From Deinococcus sp045062605 (GTDB lineage Bacteria > Deinococcota > Deinococci > Deinococcales > Deinococcaceae): a stretch of DNA of 64,000 nt. The notes below the pieces were generated by a model, which had not been told where the DNA came from, did not search any database, and saw only the letters and a list, made by a program, of their open reading frames with translations. The stretch's first letter is position 1; each line of letters begins with the position of its first letter. The stretch lies in assembly GCF_045062605.1 (NCBI RefSeq), contig NZ_JBJGDW010000015.1:6185-70184 (forward strand), in the 5' to 3' direction. Both the position numbers and the translations under genes were made by a program. Shown here one piece after another: positions 25,469 through 34,299 of the stretch.

Positions 25469-26100
25469 TGTCCACGAAGTTCAGCCTGTCCGACCTGATT
25501 CACACCGCCATCACGGGGCAGCCTGCGCCCCAGCAGCAGCCCCAGCGGACCACTGCTGAACGGGTCCGCGCCTTCCCCCGTGACCCCTTGCCCACACGTC
25601 AGGAGCGTGAGGAGGCCCGCACCCTGGCCCATGAGTACCGCGCGTATGCCGAGGCGTGGTACACGGCGTTGCGTGGCTGGGAAGTCCAGCAGCATGCCGT
25701 TCCAGTCGCGAAGGTCAGCTACGCTTTTGCGCGGGGATACGAGCCGATCAGCACCATGGGGGAGGGCGGGCCTGACCTGCCCACGGCGCTGCTCACACCT
25801 GTCGGGCAGATGCGCGAGGTGGAGGTGGGCCGAATGATCAGCGGGATGGCCATCTCTCCAGTTCCTGACCGGCAGGCGGCAGGCGGACTACTGGAGCGGG
25901 TGCGCTCTGGCCAGGGTCCGGCGTCCCTGTTGCGCGAGGGCGGCGGCTGGGGGCCGGTTGCTCCGCGCATGGCGGCGTATGCCGTAGCTGTACTGACCCT
26001 TGCTGTGGCGGTGGGCGACAGTGAGGCGGAAGGGCCACTGCGGTATGCGGGGGCAGTTATGCGGCGTTCAAGGTCACCAGAGGACGATTCCAACTTGTGA
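25465..26100 (+). CDS. Last early gene, 211 aa; late-regulator candidate
   Basis: Begins MMSTKFSLSDLIHTAITG; a charged helical middle (RQEREEARTLAHEYRAYAEAWYTALR) and a hydrophobic segment near the C-terminus (AAYAVAVLTLAVAVG). No family recognised. Its place, last before two terminators and the terminase genes, is where phages usually keep the late-transcription regulator; this is positional inference only. Confidence 0.5.
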   Translation: MMSTKFSLSDLIHTAITGQPAPQQQPQRTTAERVRAFPRDPLPTRQEREEARTLAHEYRAYAEAWYTALRGWEVQQHAVPVAKVSYAFARGYEPISTMGEGGPDLPTALLTPVGQMREVEVGRMISGMAISPVPDRQAAGGLLERVRSGQGPASLLREGGGWGPVAPRMAAYAVAVLTLAVAVGDSEAEGPLRYAGAVMRRSRSPEDDSNL

Positions 26101-26152
26101 TTTAGGTGGGCAAGCGCTACTCTTTTGTTAGAGTTCCACAAAAGTCACTTAC

Positions 26153-26181
26153 CTCAAGCGTCCTTCGGGGCGCTTTTTCGT
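26153..26181 (+). terminator. Terminator 1 between early and late regions
   Basis: AAGCGTCC, loop TTCG, GGGCGCTT followed by TTTT. Ends the early operon. Confidence 0.75.
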
Positions 26182-26275
26182 GGCTGGGACGAACGTCATA
26201 CCTCTGTGCGGGTATGCGGACTAGGCTCTCTGTACCCGACAACACAGTCTGCCCGGGTGAAGGCAGAGAGGGCCG

Positions 26276-26301
26276 CCCCACCGCTGCGTGGGGCTTTTTC
26301 A
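26276..26301 (+). terminator. Terminator 2 just upstream of the late genes
   Basis: CCCCAC, six-base loop, GTGGGG then CTTTTTC. Between the two terminators (26182-26275) there is no gene; a long imperfect pairing (GGCTCTCTG with CAGAGAGGGCC) may form. Confidence 0.65.
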
Positions 26302-26319
26302 TGCCTGGAGGTGACGGCA

Positions 26320-26520
26320 GTGTCGAAGAAGGCCCAGAAACGCACTGCCCGCCGCGCCCGACTGCTGGGCCATGTCTCTCAACCGATTGACCCATTGCCA
26401 CCACTGCCCAGGCTACGAATCCACGAACCGTTCTATCTGCATGAGCTGGGGCTGACGCGCGAGTGCCAAGGCGACTGCCCGAGCTGGGGGGAGTTGCCGC
26501 CTGTGATTCGCCGTTCATAG
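26320..26520 (+). CDS. Small basic phage protein, 66 aa
   Basis: GTG start with GGAGGTGA 6-8 bases upstream. Basic N-terminus (SKKAQKRTARRARLL), tail with two cysteines (RECQGDCPSW). The longer open frame from 26125 would cross both terminators and is rejected. Function unknown. Confidence 0.5.
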   Translation: MSKKAQKRTARRARLLGHVSQPIDPLPPLPRLRIHEPFYLHELGLTRECQGDCPSWGELPPVIRRS

Positions 26521-26567
26521 CAACAAGCCGCAACGCCAATCACCGCAACCTGGGGAGGTGAACGCCA

Positions 26568-26975
26568 ATGTCCGAACTGACAAATCTGACAGCTATAAAA
26601 AGAGAGGCGTTCATTCTCGCCTTCGCCAAAACTGGCAATATCTCAGCGGCCTGTAAAAAGGCCAAAATCTCACGCGATACTGTTTACAGGCATAAGCGTG
26701 ACGATGCCGCCTTTGCTGAAGCGTGGGGGGAAGCCGAATCCATCTACGTGGAAATCCTGGAAGCTGAGGCTGACCGACGTGCAAAGACAGGCACCCTGAA
26801 GCCCGTGTTCTATCAGGGGCAGGAAGTGGGGAAGGTCCGCGAGTACAGCGACACCCTGTTGATGTTCCGCCTGAAAGCGCTGCGCCCCGACAAGTACCGC
26901 GACAACAGCAGCGTGAAGCATTCCGGCGCGGTGGAGGTGCTGGGCATTGACTACCTGATGGGCAGCAACTCGTGA
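26568..26975 (+). CDS. terS: Terminase small subunit
   Basis: 135 aa. N-terminal helix-turn-helix (REAFILAFAKTGNISAACKKAKISRDTVYRHKRD) followed by a helical oligomerisation region; the C-terminus contacts the large subunit in relatives. Directly upstream of and overlapping the large terminase. GGGGAGG precedes the ATG. Confidence 0.85.
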   Translation: MSELTNLTAIKREAFILAFAKTGNISAACKKAKISRDTVYRHKRDDAAFAEAWGEAESIYVEILEAEADRRAKTGTLKPVFYQGQEVGKVREYSDTLLMFRLKALRPDKYRDNSSVKHSGAVEVLGIDYLMGSNS

Positions 26976-28300
26976 CCGCTGCCCGCGACCTGTGGAACAT
27001 CGGGACCGATGGACGTCTGAAGGTCCACCTTCACCCTGGGCAGGTCCGACTGATGCAGAGCAAGGTGCGGCACGTTCTCGTGCTGGCCGGAACGCAGTCT
27101 GGGAAAACGTCTGTTGGGCCGCACTGGCTTCTCTCCGAGATCAAGCGGCGCGGCCCCGGCGATTACTTGATCGTGGCCCCGTCCTTTCCCTTGCTGGAGC
27201 TGAAGCTGCGGCCTGAATTCATGCGCCTCTTCGACTGGCAACTGCGCCTGGGCGACTACACGGGCAGCCCCACCAAGAAGTTTGTCTTCAGTGAAGCGGG
27301 CGCGAAAAAGCTGTTTGGTGCTGACTACGATCCGGGCACGCTGACACAGGTGTTTTTCGGACACGCCCAGGACCCCGACAGCTTGGAATCTGCCACCGCT
27401 AAAGCCGCGTGGCTGGATGAATGCGGACAGAAGAAATTCAAGAAGGCCAGCCATGATGCGATCATGCGCCGCCTGGCCATTCACCGGGGCCGGGTGCTGT
27501 ACACCACCACGCCGTATTACATCGGCTGGCTAAAGCGCGAGCTGCACGATCAGGCTGGGAAGCCCGGCAGCGACATCGACCTGATCAACTTCCGTTCGGT
27601 GGACAACCCCATGTTCAGCCAGGAGGAGTACGAGGACCGCAAAGCGAAGATGCCCGCGTGGAAGTTCGACATGTTCTACAACGGCATTTTCACGCGCCCC
27701 GCTGGCCTGATCTATGACGTGTTCAACGTGGATTACCACACCTGCGCCCGGTTCAAGATTCCCGATCACTGGCCCCGCGTCTGGGGGCTGGACTTTGGGG
27801 CAGTGAACACCTGCTGCCTAAAGTTGGCGCAGCAGCCGGAGAGCGGCGTGTGGTTCGTCTACGGGGAATATCTGGCCGGTGGCCGGACTGCGCGTGAACA
27901 CGTTGCCATCCTCTGCGCTGGGGAGCCGATAGAAATGGTGCGGGCTGTCGGTGGCGCTGGCAGTGAGCAGAATTGGCGCGACGAGTTCACTGCTGCTGGG
28001 CTGCGCGTTCTGAAGCCGGAAGTGAGCGAGGTGGAAGTCGGGATTGACCGGGGATACGCGCTGATCAAGACCGATCAGGTGTGCTTCTTTGATGACCTGA
28101 AAGGCGTAGTGGGAGACGGTTACACAGACGGCGAAATCGAGACCTACAGCCGCGTGCTGGACGAAGCGGGTGAACCAACAGACGCCATTGAGGACAAAAA
28201 CCGCTACCACCGTCTGGACGCCTACCGGTATGCGGCGACGTTGATCAGCCCCACCGCCCCCGCCCGCCCCCTCCGCCAACGCCGCAGCACCGTGAACTGA
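26972..28300 (+). CDS. terL: Terminase large subunit
   Basis: 442 aa, GTG start overlapping terS. ATPase: Walker A GTQSGKTS (40-47), Walker B AAWLDEC (D149-E150), coupling motif TTTP. Nuclease domain: GLDFG (about 268), a second acidic site and RLDAYRYA near the C-terminus (RNase H fold). Packages DNA into proheads through the portal. Confidence 0.93.
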   Translation: MTAARDLWNIGTDGRLKVHLHPGQVRLMQSKVRHVLVLAGTQSGKTSVGPHWLLSEIKRRGPGDYLIVAPSFPLLELKLRPEFMRLFDWQLRLGDYTGSPTKKFVFSEAGAKKLFGADYDPGTLTQVFFGHAQDPDSLESATAKAAWLDECGQKKFKKASHDAIMRRLAIHRGRVLYTTTPYYIGWLKRELHDQAGKPGSDIDLINFRSVDNPMFSQEEYEDRKAKMPAWKFDMFYNGIFTRPAGLIYDVFNVDYHTCARFKIPDHWPRVWGLDFGAVNTCCLKLAQQPESGVWFVYGEYLAGGRTAREHVAILCAGEPIEMVRAVGGAGSEQNWRDEFTAAGLRVLKPEVSEVEVGIDRGYALIKTDQVCFFDDLKGVVGDGYTDGEIETYSRVLDEAGEPTDAIEDKNRYHRLDAYRYAATLISPTAPARPLRQRRSTVN

Positions 28301-28310
28301 AAGGAGGCCC

Positions 28311-29822
28311 ATGAATAATCCACTGCTGCGCCTCCTGCTGGCGCGACTCAATGAATCCCAATCCCACCTTAACCGCCTGGCCCTCTACGCCTCCGGGCAG
28401 ACCCTCGGCATAAACGGCAGCTTCTGGAAAGGCCGCAAGGGCAAAGGCGGAGACCTGGCCGACGTGGTGTCCGCCCTGGTGCAAAACGATCAGATCAGCC
28501 CGTGCATCGAGCGGATCGTCGGCGCGCAACTGGACCGTGACCCGGAATGGCAGGCGATGGACGGCGCAGTCAGCCTGCTGGCCACCACCGACGAGTTGCC
28601 CGACGATCCAGGAGCAAATGTCCAGCCCAGTGAGATCGTCGATGTGATGACCGACTGGCATGACGAAGCTGCCCTGCTGGACGAAACCCGCAAGGCTGCC
28701 GCTTCTTACCAGTGGGCCGGACGGATGGTGGGCCGGGTGTACATCCCGGACGACTATCAGGACGTGATCGACGCCCGCTCAGAGTGGACGCTGGCCGACG
28801 CGCTGGAGCTGGTGCATGTGCAGGCGGTGGACCCCCGCGACGGTGGCCCCCTGATCGACGGCCACGGGCGCGTGCAGGGCTACTTCTTCGCCTACTCGGT
28901 GGTTGACCTGGTGCGCCGGACCACCCTCCGATACGTGCAACTCCACACGCCCGCCGAGGTGCAGCTCTATCAGCGGGTGGGCAACTCGGCCCTGATTCCG
29001 GTGGACGATCCCATTCCCAGTCCGGTGGCCGATGCGTCCATCGTCGGCAGCCGCCGCCACGAGTACCTGATGTTCCACGCGGACCGCCTGGGCGGCACGG
29101 CGATCACGCCCAGCATCACCGACTCCCAGGACCGCCTGAACGTCAGCGAGACCTACTTCGCGCGCAACGACGACATGACGGGCTTCCGCATGATCGTGGC
29201 CGCCAATGCCGAGGACCCCGTGGACCTGGACGGCAAGCCGACCCGCTGGAAGTCGGGGCCGGACGTGGTGATCAGCCTGCTGGGCATTCCCAAGGATGAC
29301 CGGGTGAATGCGGAGAACGGAGGCCGCGAGACGCCCACCATGTTGATCGTCGATCCGCTGGACCCCACCAGTTACAGCATTCCCAGCGTGAACCACTGGG
29401 AGCGCAACGTGCGCGGCGGCTTTGACCAGGCGTGGACGCTGGATCAGGAGAAGGCGGTCAGCGGCGAAAGCCAGCGCGTCACGCGCAAGCCGTTCGACAA
29501 GCGCGTGATCTTCGCCAGTCCGGCCAGCGCCGCGTTCATGGCGTGGGCGCTGCGGGCTGCCGTGCGTCTGGCGGCCAGCATCGTGGGCAAGGAAGCACAG
29601 AATGAAACCCAGGACATCCGGTTCAAGCCCCGGATGTATCTGGAGGTGGACAGCAAGAACCTGGAGGAATTCACCGTCAAGCTGGCCGCTTACGAGAAGG
29701 GCGCGCTGGATTTGGAAAGCGTTCTGGAAGCCACGCCAGGAATCACCGACGTGAGCAGCGTCAAGGCCCGCGTGCAGGCCGAGAAGGACGCGAAAGCGGG
29801 TGCCGATGCTCCTGCACAGTAA
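28311..29822 (+). CDS. Portal protein
   Basis: 503 aa following terL after a perfect AAAGGAGG site. Size, position and the mixed alpha/beta layout with a C-terminal coiled region match SPP1/HK97-like portals (for instance NDQISPCIERIVGAQLDRDPEW near residues 60-80). Forms the DNA entry ring at the capsid vertex. Confidence 0.85.
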   Translation: MNNPLLRLLLARLNESQSHLNRLALYASGQTLGINGSFWKGRKGKGGDLADVVSALVQNDQISPCIERIVGAQLDRDPEWQAMDGAVSLLATTDELPDDPGANVQPSEIVDVMTDWHDEAALLDETRKAAASYQWAGRMVGRVYIPDDYQDVIDARSEWTLADALELVHVQAVDPRDGGPLIDGHGRVQGYFFAYSVVDLVRRTTLRYVQLHTPAEVQLYQRVGNSALIPVDDPIPSPVADASIVGSRRHEYLMFHADRLGGTAITPSITDSQDRLNVSETYFARNDDMTGFRMIVAANAEDPVDLDGKPTRWKSGPDVVISLLGIPKDDRVNAENGGRETPTMLIVDPLDPTSYSIPSVNHWERNVRGGFDQAWTLDQEKAVSGESQRVTRKPFDKRVIFASPASAAFMAWALRAAVRLAASIVGKEAQNETQDIRFKPRMYLEVDSKNLEEFTVKLAAYEKGALDLESVLEATPGITDVSSVKARVQAEKDAKAGADAPAQ

Positions 29823-30267
29823 CCAGGGGGCAGCAAACGATTGCCAGTACCGCGCCGTGTTCGCCCTGACCCATGACCCCGAATGGCTGGACCTGGCCAC
29901 CCAGGGAGACCCGTCCAGTGATTCGCTGCTGATGCTGCGGCTGGCCCAGCGGGACATCCTGTGCTATCCGCAGCACGTCACGCAGGCCGCGTATGTCGGA
30001 CCGTGTGACCGCAACTTCTGGACGTGGTTCCGGGGGCACGCGCACGGCATTCAACCGGGCGAGGTGGGCCTGCTGGTCACGGTCTGGGGCAACTCGATCT
30101 ATCACGCCGTCGCCGTGCTGCTGGACACCACTAGCGGGACGGTGACGGTGAGCGACAGCGCTCTGCCGGGTCTGGAGCAGTTCGACTGGCCCGGCTTCCT
30201 CGATTCGCCCTATGCCCGCGCTTACCGCGTGGAAATGCTGATGGGCATGACCGAACCTGAACAGTGA
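29806..30267 (+). CDS. Papain-like cysteine peptidase candidate (prohead protease?)
   Basis: 153 aa from the ATG at 29806, overlapping the portal gene by 17 bases. Possible Cys-His-Asp triad: C13 in ANDCQYRAV, H100 in IYHAVAV, D117 in TVSDSALPG, in the order and spacing of compact papain-fold or C39-type peptidases. No serine prohead protease is found elsewhere in the head module, so this gene, between portal and scaffold, may do maturation. Family assignment is my inference. Confidence 0.55.
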   Translation: MLLHSNQGAANDCQYRAVFALTHDPEWLDLATQGDPSSDSLLMLRLAQRDILCYPQHVTQAAYVGPCDRNFWTWFRGHAHGIQPGEVGLLVTVWGNSIYHAVAVLLDTTSGTVTVSDSALPGLEQFDWPGFLDSPYARAYRVEMLMGMTEPEQ

Positions 30268-30348
30268 CGGCAGGCCGCCACTTGCAGGAATAGACCACTG
30301 GTGGGCCTTCGGCAGGCCGATTTAAGCCCCAACTTCAACAAAGAAGCT

Positions 30349-30373
30349 GTCCGCCCAGGTGGCGGACTTTTGT
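30349..30373 (+). terminator. Terminator-like hairpin before the scaffold gene
   Basis: GTCCGCC, five-base loop, GGCGGAC then TTTTGT. May reduce read-through or shape mRNA between the portal and capsid segments. Confidence 0.6.
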
Positions 30374-30394
30374 CATGCACCTCGGGAGGTCCGC

Positions 30395-31126
30395 ATGTTC
30401 CGTACCCCATCCACCAAGACCCTGTTCGCAAAAACCCTGCTCATCACTCTCGCCCTGGCCCGCCGGGATCACCGCACGGGTGAAGGTGAGGGCGGTGACG
30501 ACGGCAAGCTCACCGAGCAGCAGTGGGAAGACAAGAAACGCGCCGAGCTGGGCAAGCGCAGCATGGATCAACTGGTCAGCAAGCAGATCGATCTCGAACG
30601 GGACTTGAAAAAGGCCCGCGACAGGGCCACGCCGGAGGGCAGCCGGGTGCTGACCGCCGACGAGGCCAAGGAGTTTGAGGCTCTATCTGCCCTGGGCAGC
30701 AGCAAGGACGTCAAAACCCGGCTGGAGTCGGGGGACGCAGCCACCGTCAAGCTCACCGGGCGTGAGCGGGGCGACATGATCCGGGACGTTTCCGAGGCAG
30801 CAGGCTACAAGGCGAGTGTCCTGGGACGTCTGGCGGACCAGGACAAGCTCAGTTTTGAGCTGGGCGCTGAAGTGGAGAAGGACGGCAAGAAGTCCCGCCC
30901 CGTCACCGTGAAAACGGCGGACGGCAAGACGGCAGCCCTGGACGAGTACGCCAAGAGCAATTGGGGCGAGTTCGAGGCAAGTCTGACCGCCACGGGTGGG
31001 CAGCAGCAGCAAACGCAGGACAGGCGCGTCGTCACGGGTGGGGCCAGCAACCAGGGCAACACCAAGACACAGACGCCTGACGACGCGCTCAACAGCAAGC
31101 GGGCTGACTCTCGCTACTCCATTTGA
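30395..31126 (+). CDS. Scaffold protein
   Basis: 243 aa from the ATG at 30395 with GGGAGGT upstream. Long charged helical body (KLTEQQWEDKKRAELGKRS, DLERDLKKARDRA) and a disordered Q/T-rich C-terminus are typical of scaffolds. Oddly, residues 1-25 are a basic-hydrophobic leader ending LALARRDHRTG, nearly the same as the leader end of the capsid protein. Confidence 0.75.
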   Translation: MFRTPSTKTLFAKTLLITLALARRDHRTGEGEGGDDGKLTEQQWEDKKRAELGKRSMDQLVSKQIDLERDLKKARDRATPEGSRVLTADEAKEFEALSALGSSKDVKTRLESGDAATVKLTGRERGDMIRDVSEAAGYKASVLGRLADQDKLSFELGAEVEKDGKKSRPVTVKTADGKTAALDEYAKSNWGEFEASLTATGGQQQQTQDRRVVTGGASNQGNTKTQTPDDALNSKRADSRYSI

Positions 31127-31142
31127 AGGAAGGTAAATAAAG

Positions 31143-31556
31143 ATGGCAGACATCCCCCAGACCACCAAGAAAGGCAACATCATCGACTCGACGAGCGCCC
31201 GCTTCTCCCAGCAATACGCAGGCGACAACGAGGCAGGCGCGGACATGCCCGCTGGAGGTACGCCTGTCGAGGTTCGCCCCGGCGGACGCAACGGCAAGCT
31301 GTTCCCTGTGGGCGCGGGCGTCTTCGCGGGCATCACGCCCGAACCCAAGCGCATCGGGCAGCCCAGCACCTATTACGGCGTCGGCACCGTGTTTCATGCC
31401 AGCGACGATGGCAGTCTGATCGTGGGCAATGCGTACTACCTCAGCGCCACGCCGGGCCGGATTGCCGACGCGGCCACCGCCAAGGATGCCCAGGGTGCGT
31501 TTTTCGCCGTCACCCCCTCGGACCTGCAAGTGATCAAAGTTGGAGCGCTCGCATGA
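31143..31556 (+). CDS. Capsid decoration protein (DUF2190-like)
   Basis: 137 aa, mostly beta. Layout (an early PAGGTPVEV, a late GNAYYLSATPGRIADA and a short terminal strand FFAVTPSD) resembles head decoration proteins placed before the capsid gene. Stop overlaps the capsid ATG. Confidence 0.6.
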   Translation: MADIPQTTKKGNIIDSTSARFSQQYAGDNEAGADMPAGGTPVEVRPGGRNGKLFPVGAGVFAGITPEPKRIGQPSTYYGVGTVFHASDDGSLIVGNAYYLSATPGRIADAATAKDAQGAFFAVTPSDLQVIKVGALA

Positions 31557-32695
31557 AGAAGACCCTGATCCTGATGGGCCTGAGCTTGACCAGCGCCCTG
31601 CTGGCCGCCCCCGCCCTGGCCCGGCGCGACTATCCCACGGGTGACCGCACCGGCACCCACAGCCTCTCGGACCTGAGCGCGATCACGAACCAGACCATCA
31701 ACGAGTTTGGGCGTGAAGCCGTTGCCGATTCGATCAACGCGGATCTGGAAGCCCACAACGTCCGCATGACCGAAATGACGATGGGCTTCGCCGATCAGAC
31801 CACCGAGCGCGAGGAACCCCAGCCGATCAACGACGACGCCCGCGCCAAACGTGTGGATGAAGTGGGCCGGGTGAGCACCAAGAAGGCAGACCCGCCCGGC
31901 AAGGTGGGCTACCCGCTGGACACCAACCAGTACGCGGTGGGCTGGACGGCGGATTATCTGCTGACCGCCACGCCTGCCGAGATGGCCACCACGGTGCTGA
32001 CTGCCGAGCTGGCGATGCTTCAGGAGCACATCTCCGGCATTCGCGGCGCGCTGATGAACCCGGTGAACTACACCCACTTCGGCTATGTGGACGACAAGAC
32101 CGAGACCAGCGTCAAGGCGCTGTACAACGGCGACGGCCAGGTTCCGCCCCGCAGTCCCAACCTGACCAACTTCACCGGCAGCCACAACCACTACCTGGCC
32201 AGCGCCACCCTGACCGAAGCGGTGGCCAGCGCCCTGGTCATGACAGTGGCCGAACACACCATCAACGGCAACCTCGTCACGCTGATCAACCCAGCGGACG
32301 CGGCAGCCTGGAAGGCCCTGTCCGGCTTCGTGCCGTTGATGGACGCCCGTGTGCGTGTGGCGCTGGATCAGAGCGCCGGAGTGGCCGGGCTGGATACGGC
32401 GAACGCCACCGAGCGCGACATCGGTTATTACGACGGCAGTGTGGTTCGCACGCGCGGCTGGATTCCGGTCGGCTACTCGATCTGCCAGGACGTGAACGCC
32501 ACCTCGAAGGTGCTGCGCCGCCGGGTGCCGCGTCAGCCAGTGCGCCAGGGCCTGCGCGTCTACACGGGCGGCTTCGTTTTCCCCTTGCAAGCTGATTACT
32601 TCGTCGAGCAGTTCGGTTACGGGGTTCGCAACCGTGGCGCGGCGGCGGTGCTGGACTTCAGTCACGTCAGCTACACCAAGCCTGCTGGACTCTGA
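31553..32695 (+). CDS. Major capsid protein with signal-peptide-like leader
   Basis: 380 aa. Body is of the HK97-like type seen in actinophage capsids (GDGQVPPRSPN...SHNHYLASATLTE...TVAEHTINGN, C-terminal ...RNRGAAAVLDFSH). Residues 1-24 read as a textbook Sec signal (MKK, a hydrophobic core, then APALA before RRDYPTG). It may be cleaved by a phage protease instead of export; the scaffold has the same LARRD-x-x-TG end. Confidence 0.82.
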   Translation: MKKTLILMGLSLTSALLAAPALARRDYPTGDRTGTHSLSDLSAITNQTINEFGREAVADSINADLEAHNVRMTEMTMGFADQTTEREEPQPINDDARAKRVDEVGRVSTKKADPPGKVGYPLDTNQYAVGWTADYLLTATPAEMATTVLTAELAMLQEHISGIRGALMNPVNYTHFGYVDDKTETSVKALYNGDGQVPPRSPNLTNFTGSHNHYLASATLTEAVASALVMTVAEHTINGNLVTLINPADAAAWKALSGFVPLMDARVRVALDQSAGVAGLDTANATERDIGYYDGSVVRTRGWIPVGYSICQDVNATSKVLRRRVPRQPVRQGLRVYTGGFVFPLQADYFVEQFGYGVRNRGAAAVLDFSHVSYTKPAGL

Positions 32696-32697
32696 TT

Positions 32698-32732
32698 TTC
32701 GGGGGCTGTTTTCTGGCCCCTCGAATCTTTTT
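32698..32732 (+). terminator. Terminator after the capsid gene
   Basis: GGGGGC, TGTTTTCTG loop, GCCCC, then a T-rich tract (TCTTTTTT). Partial termination would raise capsid mRNA over downstream genes. Confidence 0.6.
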
Positions 32733-32750
32733 TGAATGAAAAGGAGCATC

Positions 32751-33149
32751 ATGGACAAGGATAAAAATCCCGTCTTCATCGTGGACGGGCAGGAAGTGGG
32801 GGCGGATGGCAAGCCGATCCAGTCCGCCAAGACTGAAGCCCTCGATCAGTCCGCAGATGTTGGCAAGCTGCGGGAGGAACTGGCGCAGCAGAAAGCGGCC
32901 TACGACAAGCTAACCAACAGGACCGCCGCGCGGGCCACCCAACTGCAAAATGACTTGGACGCCGCGCGCGATCAGTTGGGCAAGATGCAAACGGAGGGCC
33001 AGGACATGGCCGTGAAACTGCGGCAGACCCAAACCCGGCCCACGCTGCCGGACGACGCGCGGCAGCGCCTGATCGCCGTAAATGGCATTGGTGAAGCCCT
33101 GGCGGACAAGGCTCTCGAATCTCTCAAAGCCCCGCCCGCTGGTAAATAA
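32751..33149 (+). CDS. Coiled-coil head protein with helix-hairpin-helix end
   Basis: 132 aa from the ATG at 32751; AAGGAG lies 7 bases upstream, inside the longer frame. A coiled coil (about residues 38-90) is followed by RLIAVNGIGEALADKALESL, a helix-hairpin-helix that usually binds DNA. Place after the capsid suggests a minor head or connector role. Confidence 0.6.
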   Translation: MDKDKNPVFIVDGQEVGADGKPIQSAKTEALDQSADVGKLREELAQQKAAYDKLTNRTAARATQLQNDLDAARDQLGKMQTEGQDMAVKLRQTQTRPTLPDDARQRLIAVNGIGEALADKALESLKAPPAGK

Positions 33150-33151
33150 CG

Positions 33152-33511
33152 GTGGACCTCTCCGAGCTTCTCGCCCTGGATTTCCGCCCGGCTGATCTAG
33201 GCGATACGGCGGACCAGTTCGCTAATCGTCTGGAGTATGCCGTGGCGTCTGCCGTAGCACGCAGGGATGCCACGCCAGGGCAGCAGGAAGCCGGGGCGCG
33301 GTACCTGCTGCTGTCGGCCCAGCTCCGGCAGATGGTTCGGAGCGCTGAGCGTCTCAAGTCCGCGTCCGGTTCAGAGATTGAGCAGGGCCTGGGGATTCGC
33401 CTGGCTGAACTGCGGGCACAGCAGGCTGAGCAGCTCACGCTGTCAGGTCTATATCCCGCCGCGCAGCCCAGGCGGGGCAGCATCAGCGTGCCAGTCGAGG
33501 TTTCGTTCTGA
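33152..33511 (+). CDS. Head-tail connector protein candidate, 119 aa
   Basis: GTG start. Helical (ATPGQQEAGARYLLLSAQLRQ) as in gp6-like adaptor proteins. Position after the capsid and before three small genes and the major tail protein fits the connector module. Confidence 0.55.
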   Translation: MDLSELLALDFRPADLGDTADQFANRLEYAVASAVARRDATPGQQEAGARYLLLSAQLRQMVRSAERLKSASGSEIEQGLGIRLAELRAQQAEQLTLSGLYPAAQPRRGSISVPVEVSF

Positions 33512-33861
33512 TGGACATCCTCTCGGAACAGATGCAGGCCATTCAGGCCCTGTTCAGCGCCACCCTCCAGGGCCAGGACGGCTTTTTCGCGCCGTACACC
33601 CTCACGCCCACCCCCGGCGTTTCCTTCCGGGGGGATGTCTGGGCCGCCGATCCCAGGGGCCGTGCCTACGCCCAGGCCGTCCAGCAGATGCCCACGCTGG
33701 CCGCGCAGGACGTGCGGTTCCTGACCGTTCGGCCCGGCGACGAGCCGCCCGGCGAGGGGGCCACCATCCCCTTCGATGGCGGACGGCTCACCCTGCATTT
33801 CTGGGCGCAGGTGGACGCCATAAGCGGGGCAGCCATCGGGGCCTGTACGTGGCAGGTCTGA
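33511..33861 (+). CDS. Head closure/stopper candidate, 116 aa
   Basis: Beta-rich, ATG overlapping the previous stop. Layout as expected for head-tail joining proteins (Rossmann-free small beta barrel). No direct motif; assignment by position. Confidence 0.5.
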   Translation: MDILSEQMQAIQALFSATLQGQDGFFAPYTLTPTPGVSFRGDVWAADPRGRAYAQAVQQMPTLAAQDVRFLTVRPGDEPPGEGATIPFDGGRLTLHFWAQVDAISGAAIGACTWQV

Positions 33862-33862
33862 C

Positions 33863-34297
33863 ATGCGCGCTCTGATCCTCGACATTCACGCCCGCCTCGT
33901 GGCCGCGCTGCCTGCTGGAACGCCAGTGCTGCTGCCGGAAGAAAGGGAAACCCCGCTGGCCGGACGTAAGCCAGGACAAGCTGGCGGGTTGAGTGGGTAT
34001 CTGGCGGCGCATCCAAGTGGCTATGTCCAGATTGAAGAGCCTCTCTCAATCACCTCGGACGGCGTGACGGGCGTGTTCTGGGTGCCCATCGCCTCGCTGG
34101 CTCCTGAGACTGCCACCTGTTTTGAGCTGGCCCAACTCGTCGGCCGCGCGCTGTGCGGCTTTCCATATGACCCTGGCCCTCACCGGGAAGTTACGCCCGC
34201 CCAGCCCACGCTGCTGCAACCCGGCGTGTACATCTGCCGCCCCACCTATGACGCCCTCACCATTGACGGCACCCACACTGGGGCCGTCCAGGAGTAA
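33863..34297 (+). CDS. Tail terminator candidate, 144 aa
   Basis: Starts MRALILDIHARLVAALP, typical of tail-terminator proteins (N-terminal helix, then beta sheet), and ends two bases before the major tail gene. Assignment by fold impression and position. Confidence 0.55.
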   Translation: MRALILDIHARLVAALPAGTPVLLPEERETPLAGRKPGQAGGLSGYLAAHPSGYVQIEEPLSITSDGVTGVFWVPIASLAPETATCFELAQLVGRALCGFPYDPGPHREVTPAQPTLLQPGVYICRPTYDALTIDGTHTGAVQE

Positions 34298-34299
34298 CC

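Noticed and set aside
26182..26275. Possible phage tRNA between the two late-region terminators
   Set aside because: Some pairing exists, but no acceptor stem with TTC-containing T arm and no anticodon arm could be assembled.
26125..26520. 131-codon frame starting upstream of the 66-aa protein
   Set aside because: It would be translated through both terminator hairpins; the GTG at 26320 has the better ribosome site.
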